Positions 46,242 to 59,694 are shown, numbered from the stretch's first letter. The stretch: 64,000 nucleotides of DNA from Chinchilla lanigera (GCF_000276665.1 NW_004955423.1:1957172-2021171), one strand, 5' to 3'. The notes: generated by a model from the letters alone, not told the origin. Translations and numbers: made by a program.

Positions 46242-47335
46242 AGGTAGAATTCTTGAAGACACTGATGTAGGTAAGGACTTTATGAATAAAACCCCAGTCG
46301 TACAGGAACTATCACAAATAATCAACAACTGGGATCTCATCTTGTTTAAAAGCTTTTGCACAGCAAGAGAAACCACCAACAGAGTGAAGAGTCATATCAC
46401 AGTGTGGGAAAAAAATTTTGCCACCTAGTCCTCAAAGGACTACTATCTAGAATATATAAAGAACTCAAAAAATCAGACCTCCCCCAAGTTAAAAAACCCA
46501 TCCAAAAATGGGCATTTGAAATAAATAGATGTTTCTCAGATGAAAAAGTGGAAACAGCAAATATATGAAAAAATGTTCAACATCATTGGTCATTTGAGAA
46601 CTACAATTTAAAACAATGCCAAGATTCTATGTCACCACAGGAAGAATGGCTATTATCAAGAAACTAACCAGTAACAAATGCTGGCGGGGCTGCCAGGGAA
46701 AACGAACCCTTCTCCACTTTTGGTGACCCAACTATTTCCCTTCTTGGTATCTTCCTGAAAGAATTAAAAGCATCACACCGTAGCAATATATGCACATCCA
46801 TATTTATAGCAGCATCGTTTGTAATAGCTACATCTTGGAAACAGCCCAGATACCCACCAACTGATAAATGGATAAAGAAGATGTGGGTTTTTTTAATAGG
46901 ATGAAGTACTACTCTGCCCTAAAGAAGGATAAGTTGGTGACATTTCTAGGTAAATGGATGCACCTTGAGAGCATATTCTTAAGTAAAATAAATCAGACAC
47001 ACATTTGTAAATAATGCATTGTTTCTCTGGTGTGAGAAAGCCAAAGTGTAAATAAGGACCAACATGTATAACAGATATTGTAAAATAGGAAGAAAATATT
47101 GAAATGGGAAGGGGAACTAGGGAGGGGAAGAGGGAAAGGAAGGGAACGAAAAAATGAGAAAAGGAAAAAATGGAAACAAAGCTTTTGTAAATGGAGAGAG
47201 TAGGAAGGGTTTAAGGAAAGGTAGGGGAATGGGAAAAAAAGAATTAAGTTATATCATATAGAGGTACAAATTCCTTATGAAGAATGTGATCATTATGTAT
47301 ACCTAAAATGTACCAATAATTAATAAAAAATTATT
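46242..47335 (+). mobile_element. L1 3'-end fragment, sense (also at 52404-53497)
   Basis: ORF2 C-terminal and 3' UTR text: CAACTGGGATCTCATCTTG, AAGCTTTTGCACAGCAAGAG, AAAAATGGGCATTTGAAATA. It has an A/G-rich polypurine 3' UTR (47090-47240) and an ATTAATAAAAAATT end. Frames are broken. Confidence 0.88.
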
Positions 47336-47599
47336 TTGGGTACATTTCTAAAAAAAGACCCACTTTCCTCATAGGAGTGATGATAGCACTGCCCATCTCA
47401 TGGAGTTGTTGCTTTCAATGAGACAGTATGGGGAAAGTACCTGGCACAATCTCATAGCGAACAATCAATAGAAAGTATTATTTACTTGATTAACAAATTT
47501 CAGGCCTGGGTTTTTCAGGATAAAGTTGTACATAGGGAATAGGCAGACTTTAGATATGGCTTGTCTGTTACACACCATCATGGGGCTTTATTTATTCGT

Positions 47600-47690
47600 T
47601 TGCTTATTTGTTTTGCAGTGCTAAAGATTGAGCCTTCATGCATACTAGGCAAGTGCTCTACCCCTGAGCTGCACCCATGGCTCATGTTAT
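47600..47690 (-). repeat. Old ID-like SINE, antisense (also at 53762-53852)
   Basis: TTGCAGTGCTAAAGATTGAG, CATACTAGGCAAGTGCTCTA and CCCCTGAGCTGCACCCATGG. Confidence 0.65.
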
Positions 47691-47810
47691 ATTTTTATTG
47701 CTTTGAACTTTTTCAGCCTTCATGTCAGTTGGCAGGAGCTGGTTATGGGGTTATTGCACAAGTACAGTATGATACACTCTCCTGTCTCTATCTGTTATCA
47801 ATGCTTATAT

Positions 47811-47916
47811 CAAACCTTTAAGGGCCTGGAATATAGCTCAGTGGCACAGCGCCTGCCTGGCAAGCATGAGGTTGTGAGTTTGATTCCCAGTATCAAAAAG
47901 AAAAAAAACCTTTAAG
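47811..47916 (+). repeat. ID-type SINE (also at 53973-54078)
   Basis: Sense ID from 47822 with flanks AAACCTTTAAG on both sides. Confidence 0.87.
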
Positions 47917-48163
47917 AATCTGAACAATGGAATTTTTTTTTTTATTTTAAAGAGAGTAGTACATGAGACACAAAGAAAAAAATAGAAGAGTAGCAGCATA
48001 CCAGAATCACAAATATACACAAATCAAAGCAAGAACATTCAAAGTGATACAGGGTCTCAAGACAAATAAATACAAATCAACAGTGGTTGTTACATTGCAT
48101 ATCGCTATCCTCAACTACATTGCTCAGATTATCAGATGTAAGAATGAAAGATTGCTCAAACCA

Positions 48164-48263
48164 NNNNNNNNNNNNNNNNNNNNNNNNNNNNNNNNNNNNN
48201 NNNNNNNNNNNNNNNNNNNNNNNNNNNNNNNNNNNNNNNNNNNNNNNNNNNNNNNNNNNNNNN
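48164..48263. other. Assembly gap (100 Ns)
   Basis: Exactly 100 N characters, the usual placeholder for a gap of unknown size. It joins two contigs whose ends are the same sequence. Confidence 0.99.
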
Positions 48264-48273
48264 ACCCCCCGCC

Positions 48274-48304
<31 letters not shown>

Positions 48305-51300
48305 TAGGCCTGGGTAAAGACTTATAAATTATTCACTTAACGGTAATTAGAAAAAAAGTAAAACCTGAGAGAAGTATTTGCAGTGCTCATAACATTTTAA
48401 AATATTTTTACATGTAGAACTTCGGCACTAAACTGGGGCTTAAGCTTGGTGTTGATTAAACCTGGACAAATCTCAGAACTTAATGGCCTCCTTGTTGTCA
48501 TTGTATGCACCAGACCCCAGCCAGGGCCTTGCCCCCTCTTACATGGTCTCCTGCCAGATTCACAAGGCTGGCTGGCTGTCTCCCTCGGATCTCTCTCTGT
48601 TCAAGACTCACCTGCAAGGTCATTTCTGATCCTTTTTTTAAAAGCCGCCTTCCCGTCGCCCAGTATGGTGACACGCACCTGTAATCCCGGCTCTCAGGAG
48701 GCTATGGCCAGAGGTTCACTGCAAGCTTGAGGCCAGCCTGGGCTATATATATAGTGAGTTCAAGGCCAGCCTGAACTTCATACATGCTGTCTCGAGTGAA
48801 TGAGGGAGTGAGTGGAGTGAATGTGTGCACGGTAGGCTATTCCCAGCTTTACTCTATTTCACTGCCTGGCACCCTTTGCATTTTACATCTTCCCTTTGTG
48901 TTACTTACCTCTTCACACTAGAACGCAAGCTTCATGAGTGCAGAGGTACTTTTTTTTCTCTAGCCCCAGCATTCACAGCAGTGCCTTGGCTCTCAGCAAA
49001 TACTTGTTGAATGAGTAATTGAATAGTTCACTTTACCTCAGTTTCTCCACTACTAAAATGAGATGAACATGTGTAAAATACAAGTGGCAGTGAAAACCCA
49101 CAATTCCAGTGCAGCGAACCCAGCTCCAGAGCCCTCTAACTACTGAGTGCTGCTCTGGTCCAAAGCACAGGCTAGCTGCTGGCGGTCTACACAGATGGGA
49201 TGAGAGAATGGGTACAGCTGCAGTGCCACAGGAATTCGGAGACTGCACCCAGGGTGGAGGAAGGGCCTCCTCTCCCTGCCACACACTGTGACAGTGCCGC
49301 ATTCGCTATCCTGTGGCCTAACTGGTAGTGATGTCACCGGATTGGATCTATGGCTGTATATCTCCTGCACTCTAGATGTTACCAAGGGTGGAAATGAAGC
49401 ATCTCAAACCATTGCGGGGGAAGTGGGGTCAGGTCCCTAGAACTGCAATCCTCCCGAACTCTCAGACAGTAGCTGTTACTGTGTCTGCAGCGAGGTTGGA
49501 ATCTGCCATGTCCTCACTCCTCATTGCTGGGCAGGTACTGACTCAGAGACTGCCCGGGATTTTCTCCGAGGCCCCCCTCAATAGCGGGGGCACGGGCTGA
49601 GATAGAAAGACACAGTTGACTTTAAAAATGTTGTTTCTCTGATTTTTTTTTTTTGAAAGGAAGTGCATGCTGTACACATGAGAGACTCCAAGCCTGAGAG
49701 AGGCTGTGGCAGTTGAGATGCACCTGGAGCTCCTAACTGTTCCCTGCCTCTGCTGCAGGACAGGACAGGCAGCCATTGCGCACAGCGCCCCCTCCAACCA
49801 GCAGCCGCTGCAGGCACTGAGCCTGGGGCCACAGCTCCTCCCCACTGGGGGCTCTTCCCCGCCAGCAGAGGCTCTGCTGGTCTCTCCTGTCACCTCTGGC
49901 CTTTCCGCGGTCCCGGACCAGGTGCTCCTCAGTGCTGCCTGTGCTGCTTCTACTCTCAAGGCGCAGTTGTGTTTGGGCCTGTGCCACCCCGGCCAGGAGA
50001 GTCTTCATGGGTAGAAGAGGGAACTTCTTTTCCCCACTCATCAGCATTGTCACCTGTATTTCTTTTGTCTCAAGGTCTAGCTTCTGCCCTTGTGCTGGTC
50101 ACTGAAGCACAGGAGAACACAAACCACATGGCATTTGCTAAAAGAAAGCCTTAAAACTTCTGGTGCCTGAATAAACGTACATCTCTGCAGATTCTTTACC
50201 CAGATAAGCCCACCGTCAGCCTTGGGCTGCTCAGCCTCCAGGAACTGGGGCCATGTCTCTCTCTCCCACCTCATCATCAGCCTCACTGGGTTATCCCAGT
50301 GCTGAAAAAGCAAACTGCTAGGTGAGACGGTGGAAAACCAGAGCGGGGAGCTGTGGTGTTAAGCCAGATTTTATGACTATAACGAAAGATGTCCTGCATT
50401 TCCTCCCAGGTAACTCTTAGGCAATTCAGTGGCTAAAGCCAGGACCAGCTCTGCCTTTTCCTGGCAAACTGCCTTCCAGTCGTGCATTTTGGCAGGCAGT
50501 TCTTGGGGCCAGGGCTGGGATTTGAGTAATCACAGGCCAAGTGGGGTGTGTGGGAAGCTGTGCTGTTTGGTCTGGCTCAAGGCCCCTGACACTGTAACTA
50601 TTTTAAACGGATCCCACAACCTTTCATTTGCTTCACTAATTTCTCTAAAATAGAATTGTCTATTTGTGGGTCAAATTTGGAGAAGCCTCATATTCGTCAC
50701 CAAACTGTTCTTTGGTGAGACTGGAGATAATGTGTGCAGTGGCGCCAAAAGGACTCGGCACATGGTACGTGCTCAGTCAGTGTCAGCTGCTATTCCTAGC
50801 TGAATTCGTTGAAAAGATTGCACGATTGAATAGTACAGTACAGACCTTTCAGTAAACAATTACTAGTTAGGACGTCCCTTCTGATTGCTTTTCTGTGCTC
50901 CAGTTCTATATTTGCCCCGGTATTTCCACATAAATGTTGTCTGTTGTTGTGAGATTTTTTGTATACAAATTCCTTATCAGATATAATTTGCAAAGTATTT
51001 TCTTATTCTTTTAGTTATCTTTTTACCTTCTTGATGATGTGTTTGTTTTTTTTTTTAAACAGGGTCTCATTATGTAGTTCAGGCTGGCCTTAAGTTTACT
51101 ATGTACTCCAGACCAGCATCAAACTCGTGATCCTCCTGCCTCAGCCTCTTGAGCGCTGGGATTACAGCAGTGCACCACACGCCTGGCTCTTAGTGATATT
51201 CTTTGAAGTACAAAGTTTATCCCTGTGATCCCAGCACTTTGAGAGTCTGAGGCAGACAGATTGCAAATTCAAGTCCCACATGAGGAACTTAGCCAGACCG

Positions 51301-54300
51301 ATCTCAGCCTGACACAATTTTCAAAATTAAGACATTAACAATGGTACAACAGCATTAAATAAACTACAGGTTTTGATTCTACCATTTTTTTCCTCACTGT
51401 GGTCCTTTTTTTTCCTATTCTAGGCTCTAATCAAGGTACCACATTGCATTTAGCTAAGTGTTTCTTTATACATTTAATCCTCACAACAATGTAATTATCT
51501 TCACTTTACAGATGAGGCAATTAAGGAACAGAGACATTAAATAACTCATCCAAGGTTATATAGCTAGTAAGTGATAGAATTTCTCTCATCTGCTTCATTA
51601 ATTCCAAACTCTAGGTCTAATTTATTCAGTTTATTCCTCTTCTGAAATGTGATCAGGACTTATTTGAATATTTTAACTGCAAGTAATTGAAAACATACCT
51701 CAAAAGTTATATAATGAGAAATATAAGAGATGGTTATCATTTTGAGTGGTTAACAAAAATCATGCAGTTGCTTTTATCTGTTCCAGTGACCTCTCAGTAA
51801 CCACATGAATTAAATAAATTTATCTTGGAGTTACCAATCATTTTTACTTTTTATTTGCTTAATTTTCTCTTCCTACCCTCTGCGAGTTCTCAGTACAATT
51901 TTCTACAGTTAAATCCATCAGATAATCTCAGTTGCATCTCCCTCTTCTGCTCCGGCTTCTTTTCCCTTGCCATCACGCTAGGAATTCCCTTCACCACACT
52001 TCTGTGTTACATCCCTGTTTCCTGAATTACATGCCTTTCTCTAAATTTGCCCTAATAATTTAATTACATCTTTTTGTTGCCTCTAGAGGCAAGTGCTTAG
52101 AAGTTAAATGTTACGATGCTGGCCTGAAAATATTTTTATTCTACCTGATTGGCAACTTGGCCCAGTTGAGACTTCCTACTCTCTCTCACTATCTTTGGTA
52201 TTCTAAAATTTCACAGTGATGCCCCTTGATACAGGAACTGTTGGTCATTCATTGTGTTGATCTCTCACTAGATCCTTTCAATGTGGAGACTTAGGTCCTT
52301 TAGTTTGGGAAACATTTTTATATATAGTTTTCTTTTTTATTCTATTAATTGGATTTTGAGGCTCTCGATTACTCTCCTAGTTCTGCTATCATTTCTCTTC
52401 CATAGGTAGAATTCTTGAAGACACTGATGTAGGTAAGGACTTTATGAATAAAACCCCAGTCGTACAGGAACTATCACAAATAATCAACAACTGGGATCTC
52501 ATCTTGTTTAAAAGCTTTTGCACAGCAAGAGAAACCACCAACAGAGTGAAGAGTCATATCACAGTGTGGGAAAAAAATTTTGCCACCTAGTCCTCAAAGG
52601 ACTACTATCTAGAATATATAAAGAACTCAAAAAATCAGACCTCCCCCAAGTTAAAAAACCCATCCAAAAATGGGCATTTGAAATAAATAGATGTTTCTCA
52701 GATGAAAAAGTGGAAACAGCAAATATATGAAAAAATGTTCAACATCATTGGTCATTTGAGAACTACAATTTAAAACAATGCCAAGATTCTATGTCACCAC
52801 AGGAAGAATGGCTATTATCAAGAAACTAACCAGTAACAAATGCTGGCGGGGCTGCCAGGGAAAACGAACCCTTCTCCACTTTTGGTGACCCAACTATTTC
52901 CCTTCTTGGTATCTTCCTGAAAGAATTAAAAGCATCACACCGTAGCAATATATGCACATCCATATTTATAGCAGCATCGTTTGTAATAGCTACATCTTGG
53001 AAACAGCCCAGATACCCACCAACTGATAAATGGATAAAGAAGATGTGGGTTTTTTTAATAGGATGAAGTACTACTCTGCCCTAAAGAAGGATAAGTTGGT
53101 GACATTTCTAGGTAAATGGATGCACCTTGAGAGCATATTCTTAAGTAAAATAAATCAGACACACATTTGTAAATAATGCATTGTTTCTCTGGTGTGAGAA
53201 AGCCAAAGTGTAAATAAGGACCAACATGTATAACAGATATTGTAAAATAGGAAGAAAATATTGAAATGGGAAGGGGAACTAGGGAGGGGAAGAGGGAAAG
53301 GAAGGGAACGAAAAAATGAGAAAAGGAAAAAATGGAAACAAAGCTTTTGTAAATGGAGAGAGTAGGAAGGGTTTAAGGAAAGGTAGGGGAATGGGAAAAA
53401 AAGAATTAAGTTATATCATATAGAGGTACAAATTCCTTATGAAGAATGTGATCATTATGTATACCTAAAATGTACCAATAATTAATAAAAAATTATTTTG
53501 GGTACATTTCTAAAAAAAGACCCACTTTCCTCATAGGAGTGATGATAGCACTGCCCATCTCATGGAGTTGTTGCTTTCAATGAGACAGTATGGGGAAAGT
53601 ACCTGGCACAATCTCATAGCGAACAATCAATAGAAAGTATTATTTACTTGATTAACAAATTTCAGGCCTGGGTTTTTCAGGATAAAGTTGTACATAGGGA
53701 ATAGGCAGACTTTAGATATGGCTTGTCTGTTACACACCATCATGGGGCTTTATTTATTCGTTTGCTTATTTGTTTTGCAGTGCTAAAGATTGAGCCTTCA
53801 TGCATACTAGGCAAGTGCTCTACCCCTGAGCTGCACCCATGGCTCATGTTATATTTTTATTGCTTTGAACTTTTTCAGCCTTCATGTCAGTTGGCAGGAG
53901 CTGGTTATGGGGTTATTGCACAAGTACAGTATGATACACTCTCCTGTCTCTATCTGTTATCAATGCTTATATCAAACCTTTAAGGGCCTGGAATATAGCT
54001 CAGTGGCACAGCGCCTGCCTGGCAAGCATGAGGTTGTGAGTTTGATTCCCAGTATCAAAAAGAAAAAAAACCTTTAAGAATCTGAACAATGGAATTTTTT
54101 TTTTTATTTTAAAGAGAGTAGTACATGAGACACAAAGAAAAAAATAGAAGAGTAGCAGCATACCAGAATCACAAATATACACAAATCAAAGCAAGAACAT
54201 TCAAAGTGATACAGGGTCTCAAGACAAATAAATACAAATCAACAGTGGTTGTTACATTGCATATCGCTATCCTCAACTACATTGCTCAGATTATCAGATG

Positions 54301-54325
54301 TAAGAATGAAAGATTGCTCAAACCA
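48264..54325 (+). repeat. Right copy of the 6,062-bp assembly duplication
   Basis: It begins in the C/A-rich tail of the ID at 42019 and ends at ATTGCTCAAACCA, exactly where the left copy meets the gap. All sub-features of the left copy recur here at +6162. Unique sequence resumes at 54326. Confidence 0.95.
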
Positions 54326-54446
54326 TTAAAAAGAATAAGAAAATAATGCTTCAATAAAACATTAGAGATAATTCAGAGTTTCACTAGACAAGATGGTAGG
54401 AATTCACCATTGTAATTCTACTGCATATTGTTACCTTCAAATCAAT

Positions 54447-54571
54447 CAGCTGCTCAGACCAGGGGCTGGGGATTTAGCTCAGTGGCACAGCATCTGCCTG
54501 GCAAGCACAAGGTTGTGAGTTCGATTCCTGGTTCCGGAAAAAAAACAAAAACAAAACAGTTGCTCAGACCA
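54447..54571 (+). repeat. ID-type SINE with target-site duplication
   Basis: Sense ID at 54462-54556. Flanks CAGCTGCTCAGACCA (54447-54461) and CAGTTGCTCAGACCA (54557-54571). Confidence 0.9.
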
Positions 54572-56280
54572 CCAGACACAAGCATGCAAAGTCGATCAGA
54601 ACATAAAAAATTGGGAGCATTAACTGTTCATTTCCATACACCATCAGACAACAGCAATATAGTCATCTCAGCTGTTCATATATATATTTATGTTTTGCCT
54701 GCCTTCTTTCTTTTTTCTTCTTTCCCTCATCCCAGTTCCTTCCTTTGAGCAATTTCTTTCCCTTTCCTATCATCTAACAATGGAAATGTTTCCTAGATGA
54801 GCAAGACAACTCCTTTCTGTTTATGCAGATAATAATATTATCTCAAACTCAGAATTACCACTAAAACCCATCTGAACAGTCACTGTCAGAAAGATTTGAT
54901 ACTTGCAAAAATGTGATACATGTTTCTTATTTTTAAACTGGTTTACAGGTAACAATGTTATAAAAGTTACTATTTCATTACCTTCCTGTTCATCACAAAT
55001 ATTTAACCCTGAAGGATATGGTAAGAGGTAGCACTACTCAGACTAATGACTTCTGATAGTGCTTAATTAGACTTTATTTGGGTATTAACGTTTAAAAATG
55101 TTAATATTATGTTGATAAACTATTAAAACTATTTGGATTGTTTTAGAGACTATTTTATCATTCTTTAAACCTTTCTGTGTTGAAAAATATGAAGCTGAAA
55201 ATACTGATTTGGTCCCATTCTCAGGGTATGACATTTTAGGGTCTAATTTGTTTGCTATACAGAATCAAAACAATTTCTTGGGGGAAAGCTTACCCCTGAC
55301 TCTGCCTTTCCCTGGTATATGAAAATACCTTTTATACCAGCTGTCTGTCCTCAGCTTTCATAATATGTCAAACTCTACCCTTGTCTATTAAGACATATGG
55401 TTCTAAATGTAGATAACAGAATACGGAATAGCTGCATTGCAAGACTTACCTGGGTGTACAATCTCATTTGGTCATCCAATATTTATTAAAAACTCAGTAG
55501 AGAGAAGTAATTTTGAGGGAGGATTATCTGAAGCATGCATTAGCTTATGTACTTTTCAGACTGTCTAGTCTAAAACATATGCATGGATTAAGCTAGATCA
55601 TTAGACAGCTGGTACCTTGCTAGACAGTGCCATAGTTTTCCAAGTACAGTATAGTTTTTACCAAATTGCACTCTTGTGTGATTTCAACAATGCACACTGA
55701 GTATTATGAGAAATAGCAGCTTTTATCTTAAGAATGGATGAGACCATTGTCATTTCTATGATAATAAGCATTTTTTAGGATCCTAGAGAGAGCTATATCT
55801 GATCTTGGTACCAAGAATATTCTTAGTTAATCCTAACTTTATGATTCAAAAGAATTCTGGTGGGAGGGGGAGAAGGAAACAGGAAGGAAAGAAAGGAAGA
55901 AGGGAGGGAAAGAGGGAAGGACAGACAGAGATAGAAAGAGAAAAGCATTCTCACCCTCGCTGTGACTTCTTCCTCAAAGAATCCTAGCAAAAACAATGAG
56001 AAGATCATTTAGAGAAGCATTACAAAATATGCCAAACTCTCATGCCTTTCTACAGTCCAATCTGCTAAACACTTCCCAAGCCACGGGCAATAGCATCTTT
56101 GTGCAAAAAATAGACCATGTTCTTCTGCAGGTGGTAGAATATTTGATACTCCAAGATCCCACCCCAGCCTCATCTTAGGTAAGCCTCAAATCCGTACAAC
56201 TGTCCAATGTCTACGGACTGGTCAAAAGAAAGTTCTGTTTGGAGCCTCAAGGGCATCTCTGAGGCCTGGGGGCGGGGATA
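54572..56280 (+). other. Repeat-poor intergenic sequence
   Basis: AT-rich sequence without recognisable genes or SINEs. A polypurine (GGAAG)n-like tract lies at 55860-55945. Confidence 0.5.
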
Positions 56281-56299
56281 GTCTTCATTCTTTCTTTCT

Positions 56300-56445
56300 G
56301 TCCTTTATTCACCTTCCCTTGTCCTATTCACTCTTCAGTGGGTTGAAGGAGAAAGGAGACTCCATATCCTGTAGCAGATCTGGCATGGTGCATGGCATTC
56401 AACCATTATTATTCAGTAAATATTTGTCGAATTGAATTGTATGAA
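56300..56445 (+). repeat. L2-like fragment
   Basis: Ends with GGCATGGTGCATGGCATTCA and TTCAGTAAATATTTGTCGAA, typical of the L2 3' terminus. Confidence 0.55.
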
Positions 56446-56724
56446 AGAGCCCAGACTCTGACCTTACTCGGGACACTGTGCGAACATTAGATCTTTCCAC
56501 CCTTCAGACCTCAGTGGCTTCTTCTCAGCTCAGCCTCTATAGGGGTCACCCCCGGGTTAGCATCCTAAACAGACTGCCGTCTGTGCACTAAGGTAAAGAA
56601 ACAGAAACAATTCCCTGACTTTCACAGAAACCTGGCATGTTTTCCACTCAGTGTGTGTGAGTGTGTGTGTGTAATGCAAACATATACGGTATGATACATG
56701 TGCGCTGTTTTTTGCTTGTTTTTT

Positions 56725-56912
56725 GTTGAGATACTGGGGATTGAACTCAGGGCTTTCACATTAAGCTACATCCCCAGCCTCCTTCTTGCCTTTTTGAGAC
56801 GGTCTTGCCAGATTCCTCAATTGTTCAGGCTGGCCTCAAACTTGTGAGCCTCCTTCCTCAGCCTCCCAGAGTGCTAGGATTATGGTTCTGTACCACTATG
56901 CCCAGTTGGCAC
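56725..56912 (-). repeat. B1/ID composite SINE, antisense
   Basis: ID complement (GGGGATTGAACTCAGGGC, AGCTACATCCCCAGCC) followed by B1 complement (TTTTTGAGACGG, CAGGCTGGCCTCAAAC). Confidence 0.8.
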
Positions 56913-57414
56913 TTGTTTTCCAATGAGAACTCATGGTGGCCTCTACTTGTAAGTTGGTCTCTGCCTGACAATAGAAACAGTTAAGAGTATTTTAGGAAGA
57001 GGGGGAAATCCTCTAGGACTTCTCTAACTTTGGCATTGTTCTACCAGCTGCAGCTCAGATGAACTGCTCAGTTTAATGGAGACATAGGTCATGACAATAG
57101 GCAGTGACCTTAAAAAACCTAGAATGTACTCACAGCCTCCTGTGGGAGGTGAGGCCCATGAATCGGGGAAGGGAGGCCAAGTCTCATAGATCTCTTTGAG
57201 GATGTCAGAAATCCGTATTAAGATGTTTCATGGCAAGTCTCAAGTGCTGCCTTGAATGCACAACCTGCTGCTCCCGCGTTGTGAGGTTTGCAGACAGATG
57301 GGCTTCTAGCCTCTGGCCTTCTCTGGCTGAGGGGTCTGGGAAGGCATAGCCCTCTGAGTCCATTTTCACAGCCTATTCTTTACACCGGTTAGAGACAAAG
57401 TATCAAATAGCCTC

Positions 57415-57532
57415 CAGGCTAGGCTTGCTGATGCCTATAATCCCAGCACTCAGGAAACTAAGACAGAAAGATGGCCACAAGTTCAAGGCCAGCCTGGACT
57501 ACATAGCAAGAACTTGTCTCAAAAACAAACAA
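57415..57532 (+). repeat. B1-like SINE
   Basis: Sense B1: GCTAGGCTTGCTGATGCCTA, CAAGGCCAGCCTGGACTAC, TTGTCTCAAAAACAAAC. Confidence 0.82.
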
Positions 57533-57589
57533 ACCCAAAGGGCCTTCACCTTTTACTTGGCATATAGTGATAACAACCAACACTTTGTA

Positions 57590-57790
57590 GATATCTACTT
57601 TTTGCTTTACATCTATTAACTCACTGATTTATGCAAGAACCTATGAGTGAGGTACTATTCTAATTGTTTACAGATGAAGAAGCAGGTACACAGAGGTATA
57701 GGACAGCAAATGACAGAGCTAGCATTTCTAGACTCTAGAAGTCTAGCTCAAAGTCCCTGTCTTTATTATACTCTGCTGCCTCTTCGTCAC
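57590..57790 (+). repeat. MIR SINE
   Basis: ACTCACTGATTTATGCAAG, TGAGTGAGGTACTATTCTAA, TTTACAGATGAAGAAGCAGG and GACAGAGCTAGCATTTC. Confidence 0.75.
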
Positions 57791-57875
57791 TGTGCTGTTT
57801 ATAGCTTTTCTTAGGGAGGTGGACTTATTCAGAAAAATAACTTGTCAGTGTGTGGTCATCGACTTTTATTTGTCT

Positions 57876-58014
57876 TTTTGAGACAGAGTCTCACTATGCA
57901 GTTCAGGCTGGCCTTGAACTCTCTTTGTAGCCCAGGCTGGCCTCAAACTCGAAGTGATCTTCCTGCCTCAGCCTCCCGAGTACTGGGATTACCCGTGCAC
58001 CACCACACCTGGCT
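57876..58014 (-). repeat. B1-like SINE
   Basis: Antisense B1: TTTTTGAGACAGAGTCTC to CACCACACCTGGC. Confidence 0.87.
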
Positions 58015-58075
58015 GTTAATAGACTTTAAAAAGTAAATAATTTGTCAATATTAGTTCTTACACTTTTAAAATCAG

Positions 58076-58195
58076 ACTTTATTGGTACTTTTTAGATATA
58101 CATAATGATCATACTCATCATAGAGAATTTGTACCTGTACATGATATAACTTGATTCCTTTCTTTCCCCATTCCCCTACCCTTCAGTTCTTAGAC
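58076..58195 (-). mobile_element. L1 3'-end fragment, antisense
   Basis: TTTATTGGTACTTTTTAGAT, ATACATAATGATCATAC and GAATTTGTACCTGTACATGA are the complement of the L1 terminus at 47250-47330. Confidence 0.7.
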
Positions 58196-58395
58196 TTTAA
58201 TCAAGTAGTAGACTCACTGGTGGAAATAAAAGAAAAATCCTACATTGAGAAGAACCCAAGAGCAGTTTTTTTTTTTAAATTACAGAATGATTTATAGTAG
58301 AAGAAAAGAGAAATAATCTGTCTACTGCCCAGATGAAATCACAGGACATGATCTAAATAGACAATTATACAATATGATGATCGTATGTAAAATAG

Positions 58396-58397
<2 letters not shown>

Positions 58398-58439
<42 letters not shown>
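58398..58439 (+). repeat. (GT)21 microsatellite
   Basis: 42 bases of uninterrupted GT. It is followed by an antisense B1/ID composite (58440-58636). Confidence 0.97.
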
Positions 58440-58441
<2 letters not shown>

Positions 58442-58636
58442 GTGTAGTAGTGGAGACTGAACTCAGAGCCTTTAACTCGAGTTCCATCTCCAGTCCACCC
58501 CACCTTTAACTTCTGAGACAAGATCTGCCTAAGTTTCTAAGTTGCTAAATTGCCCATGCTGGGCTTGAACCAAGGATCCTCCTACCCTAGCCTCCCAGAT
58601 TGCTGGGATTACAGGCACTGCTACCATTCCTGGCCT
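58440..58636 (-). repeat. B1/ID composite SINE, antisense
   Basis: ID-like complement (GGAGACTGAACTCAGAGCC, GTTCCATCTCCAGTCC) followed by B1 complement (GCTGGGCTTGAACCAAGG, CTGGGATTACAGGC). Confidence 0.7.
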
Positions 58637-59694
58637 TTCAGCAACTTTACCATTATTTTCTGATGAGCAGCATGCCAGATAAACCCACACTTCTGGGGTG
58701 ATGGGTTAGGGCTTTCCAGCAGGAGGTGAGAAAATCTGTCCCCTCACCCACCCCATTTCGTCTCTTCTCAAGCCTGTGACAGGCACATGACTTTTGGCTC
58801 AAAACTTTTCCACTCTTTGCTGTAGTGTGGTTTAGTGGAAGGAGACAAGATTTTTAATCAATAGATGTGGCTGGATTTTAAAAGCTGCTAGTGATCAGAC
58901 CCTGGGCTGCTTTTTAATCTGAATTAATTTTTAATCTTTGCATGTTTATGGGGTACCACATGGTGTTTCAGTGTATGAACCTGGGCTTCTTAAGTAACTA
59001 ACATCCTTATCCATGAAACAGAAATTCCCAGAATGCCTGCCCTGGGCACTCCCAGGCTGTTCTTGTCTCGCTGAGGCCCGGGACAGTGACAGAGCCGGAA
59101 CACCCCCTGGGCTGGATACGCCGAGCCTCAGGTCATGCTGTCCTCTCTCTGCCCTCCGGTTTATGTGGGCCACTCCACACCCATCCTCCTACTCACTTGT
59201 GCCAGCTGTGGTGGCGTGAGGCTCCAGGAGCCTCACCCCACCTTCCTTCTAGGTATGGGGTCAGACGTTCCCTTGAAGGGAGCTGGGTTTTGTGAGTAAG
59301 TGTATAATATATAGCCTGTACTGTTTTAAAGTGAATTGTTTCATCTGGGGTAGGCTGAACTGATCACCAGACATCCTGGAGGAAATGATGAAAAACTGAA
59401 AAGAAAAATAATTTTGCATTTTCTCTCGTTACATTTTCCATTTACTAAGTAAAACTGACTCCTTTTTTTCCATAAAAGTTCACTCTGGGTGTGTTTCTAT
59501 GAAGAGTCATATCATGCAGCCCACACATACGATGACATTTTATTCAGTCAATCTGTTCCTAGGAAACAATGTAAAAATGCATACGTGCTGTGGTTAGCAA
59601 TTTTCTTATTTGAACTTTGAACACCGAGGCTAAAACCCCTTCCCTCTTCAGATATTTGAAATTTTTTATCTAAAAGCTTAATTTAATTTTTACA

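Larger units (their letters stand above)
42102..48163 (+). repeat. Left copy of a 6,062-bp assembly duplication
   Basis: This matches 48264-54325 at a constant offset of 6,162 (6,062 plus the 100-N gap). In all the lines I compared the copies agree base for base, except 42112-42116 (CCCGC here, AAAAA in the other copy) beside the poly-A. It contains an L2-like fragment, B1s at 42500 and 44895, an MIR, an L1 3' end and an ID at 47822. Confidence 0.95.

Noticed and set aside
42102..54325. A real recent segmental duplication of the EVI5-GFI1 spacer
   Set aside because: The boundaries coincide exactly with the N gap and contig ends, and the copies are essentially identical, which fits an unmerged overlap better.
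58398..58439. Repeat arrays as CRISPR-like structures
   Set aside because: They are simple microsatellites (GT, TAAG) or short slippage repeats without spacers, and this is a mammalian genome.
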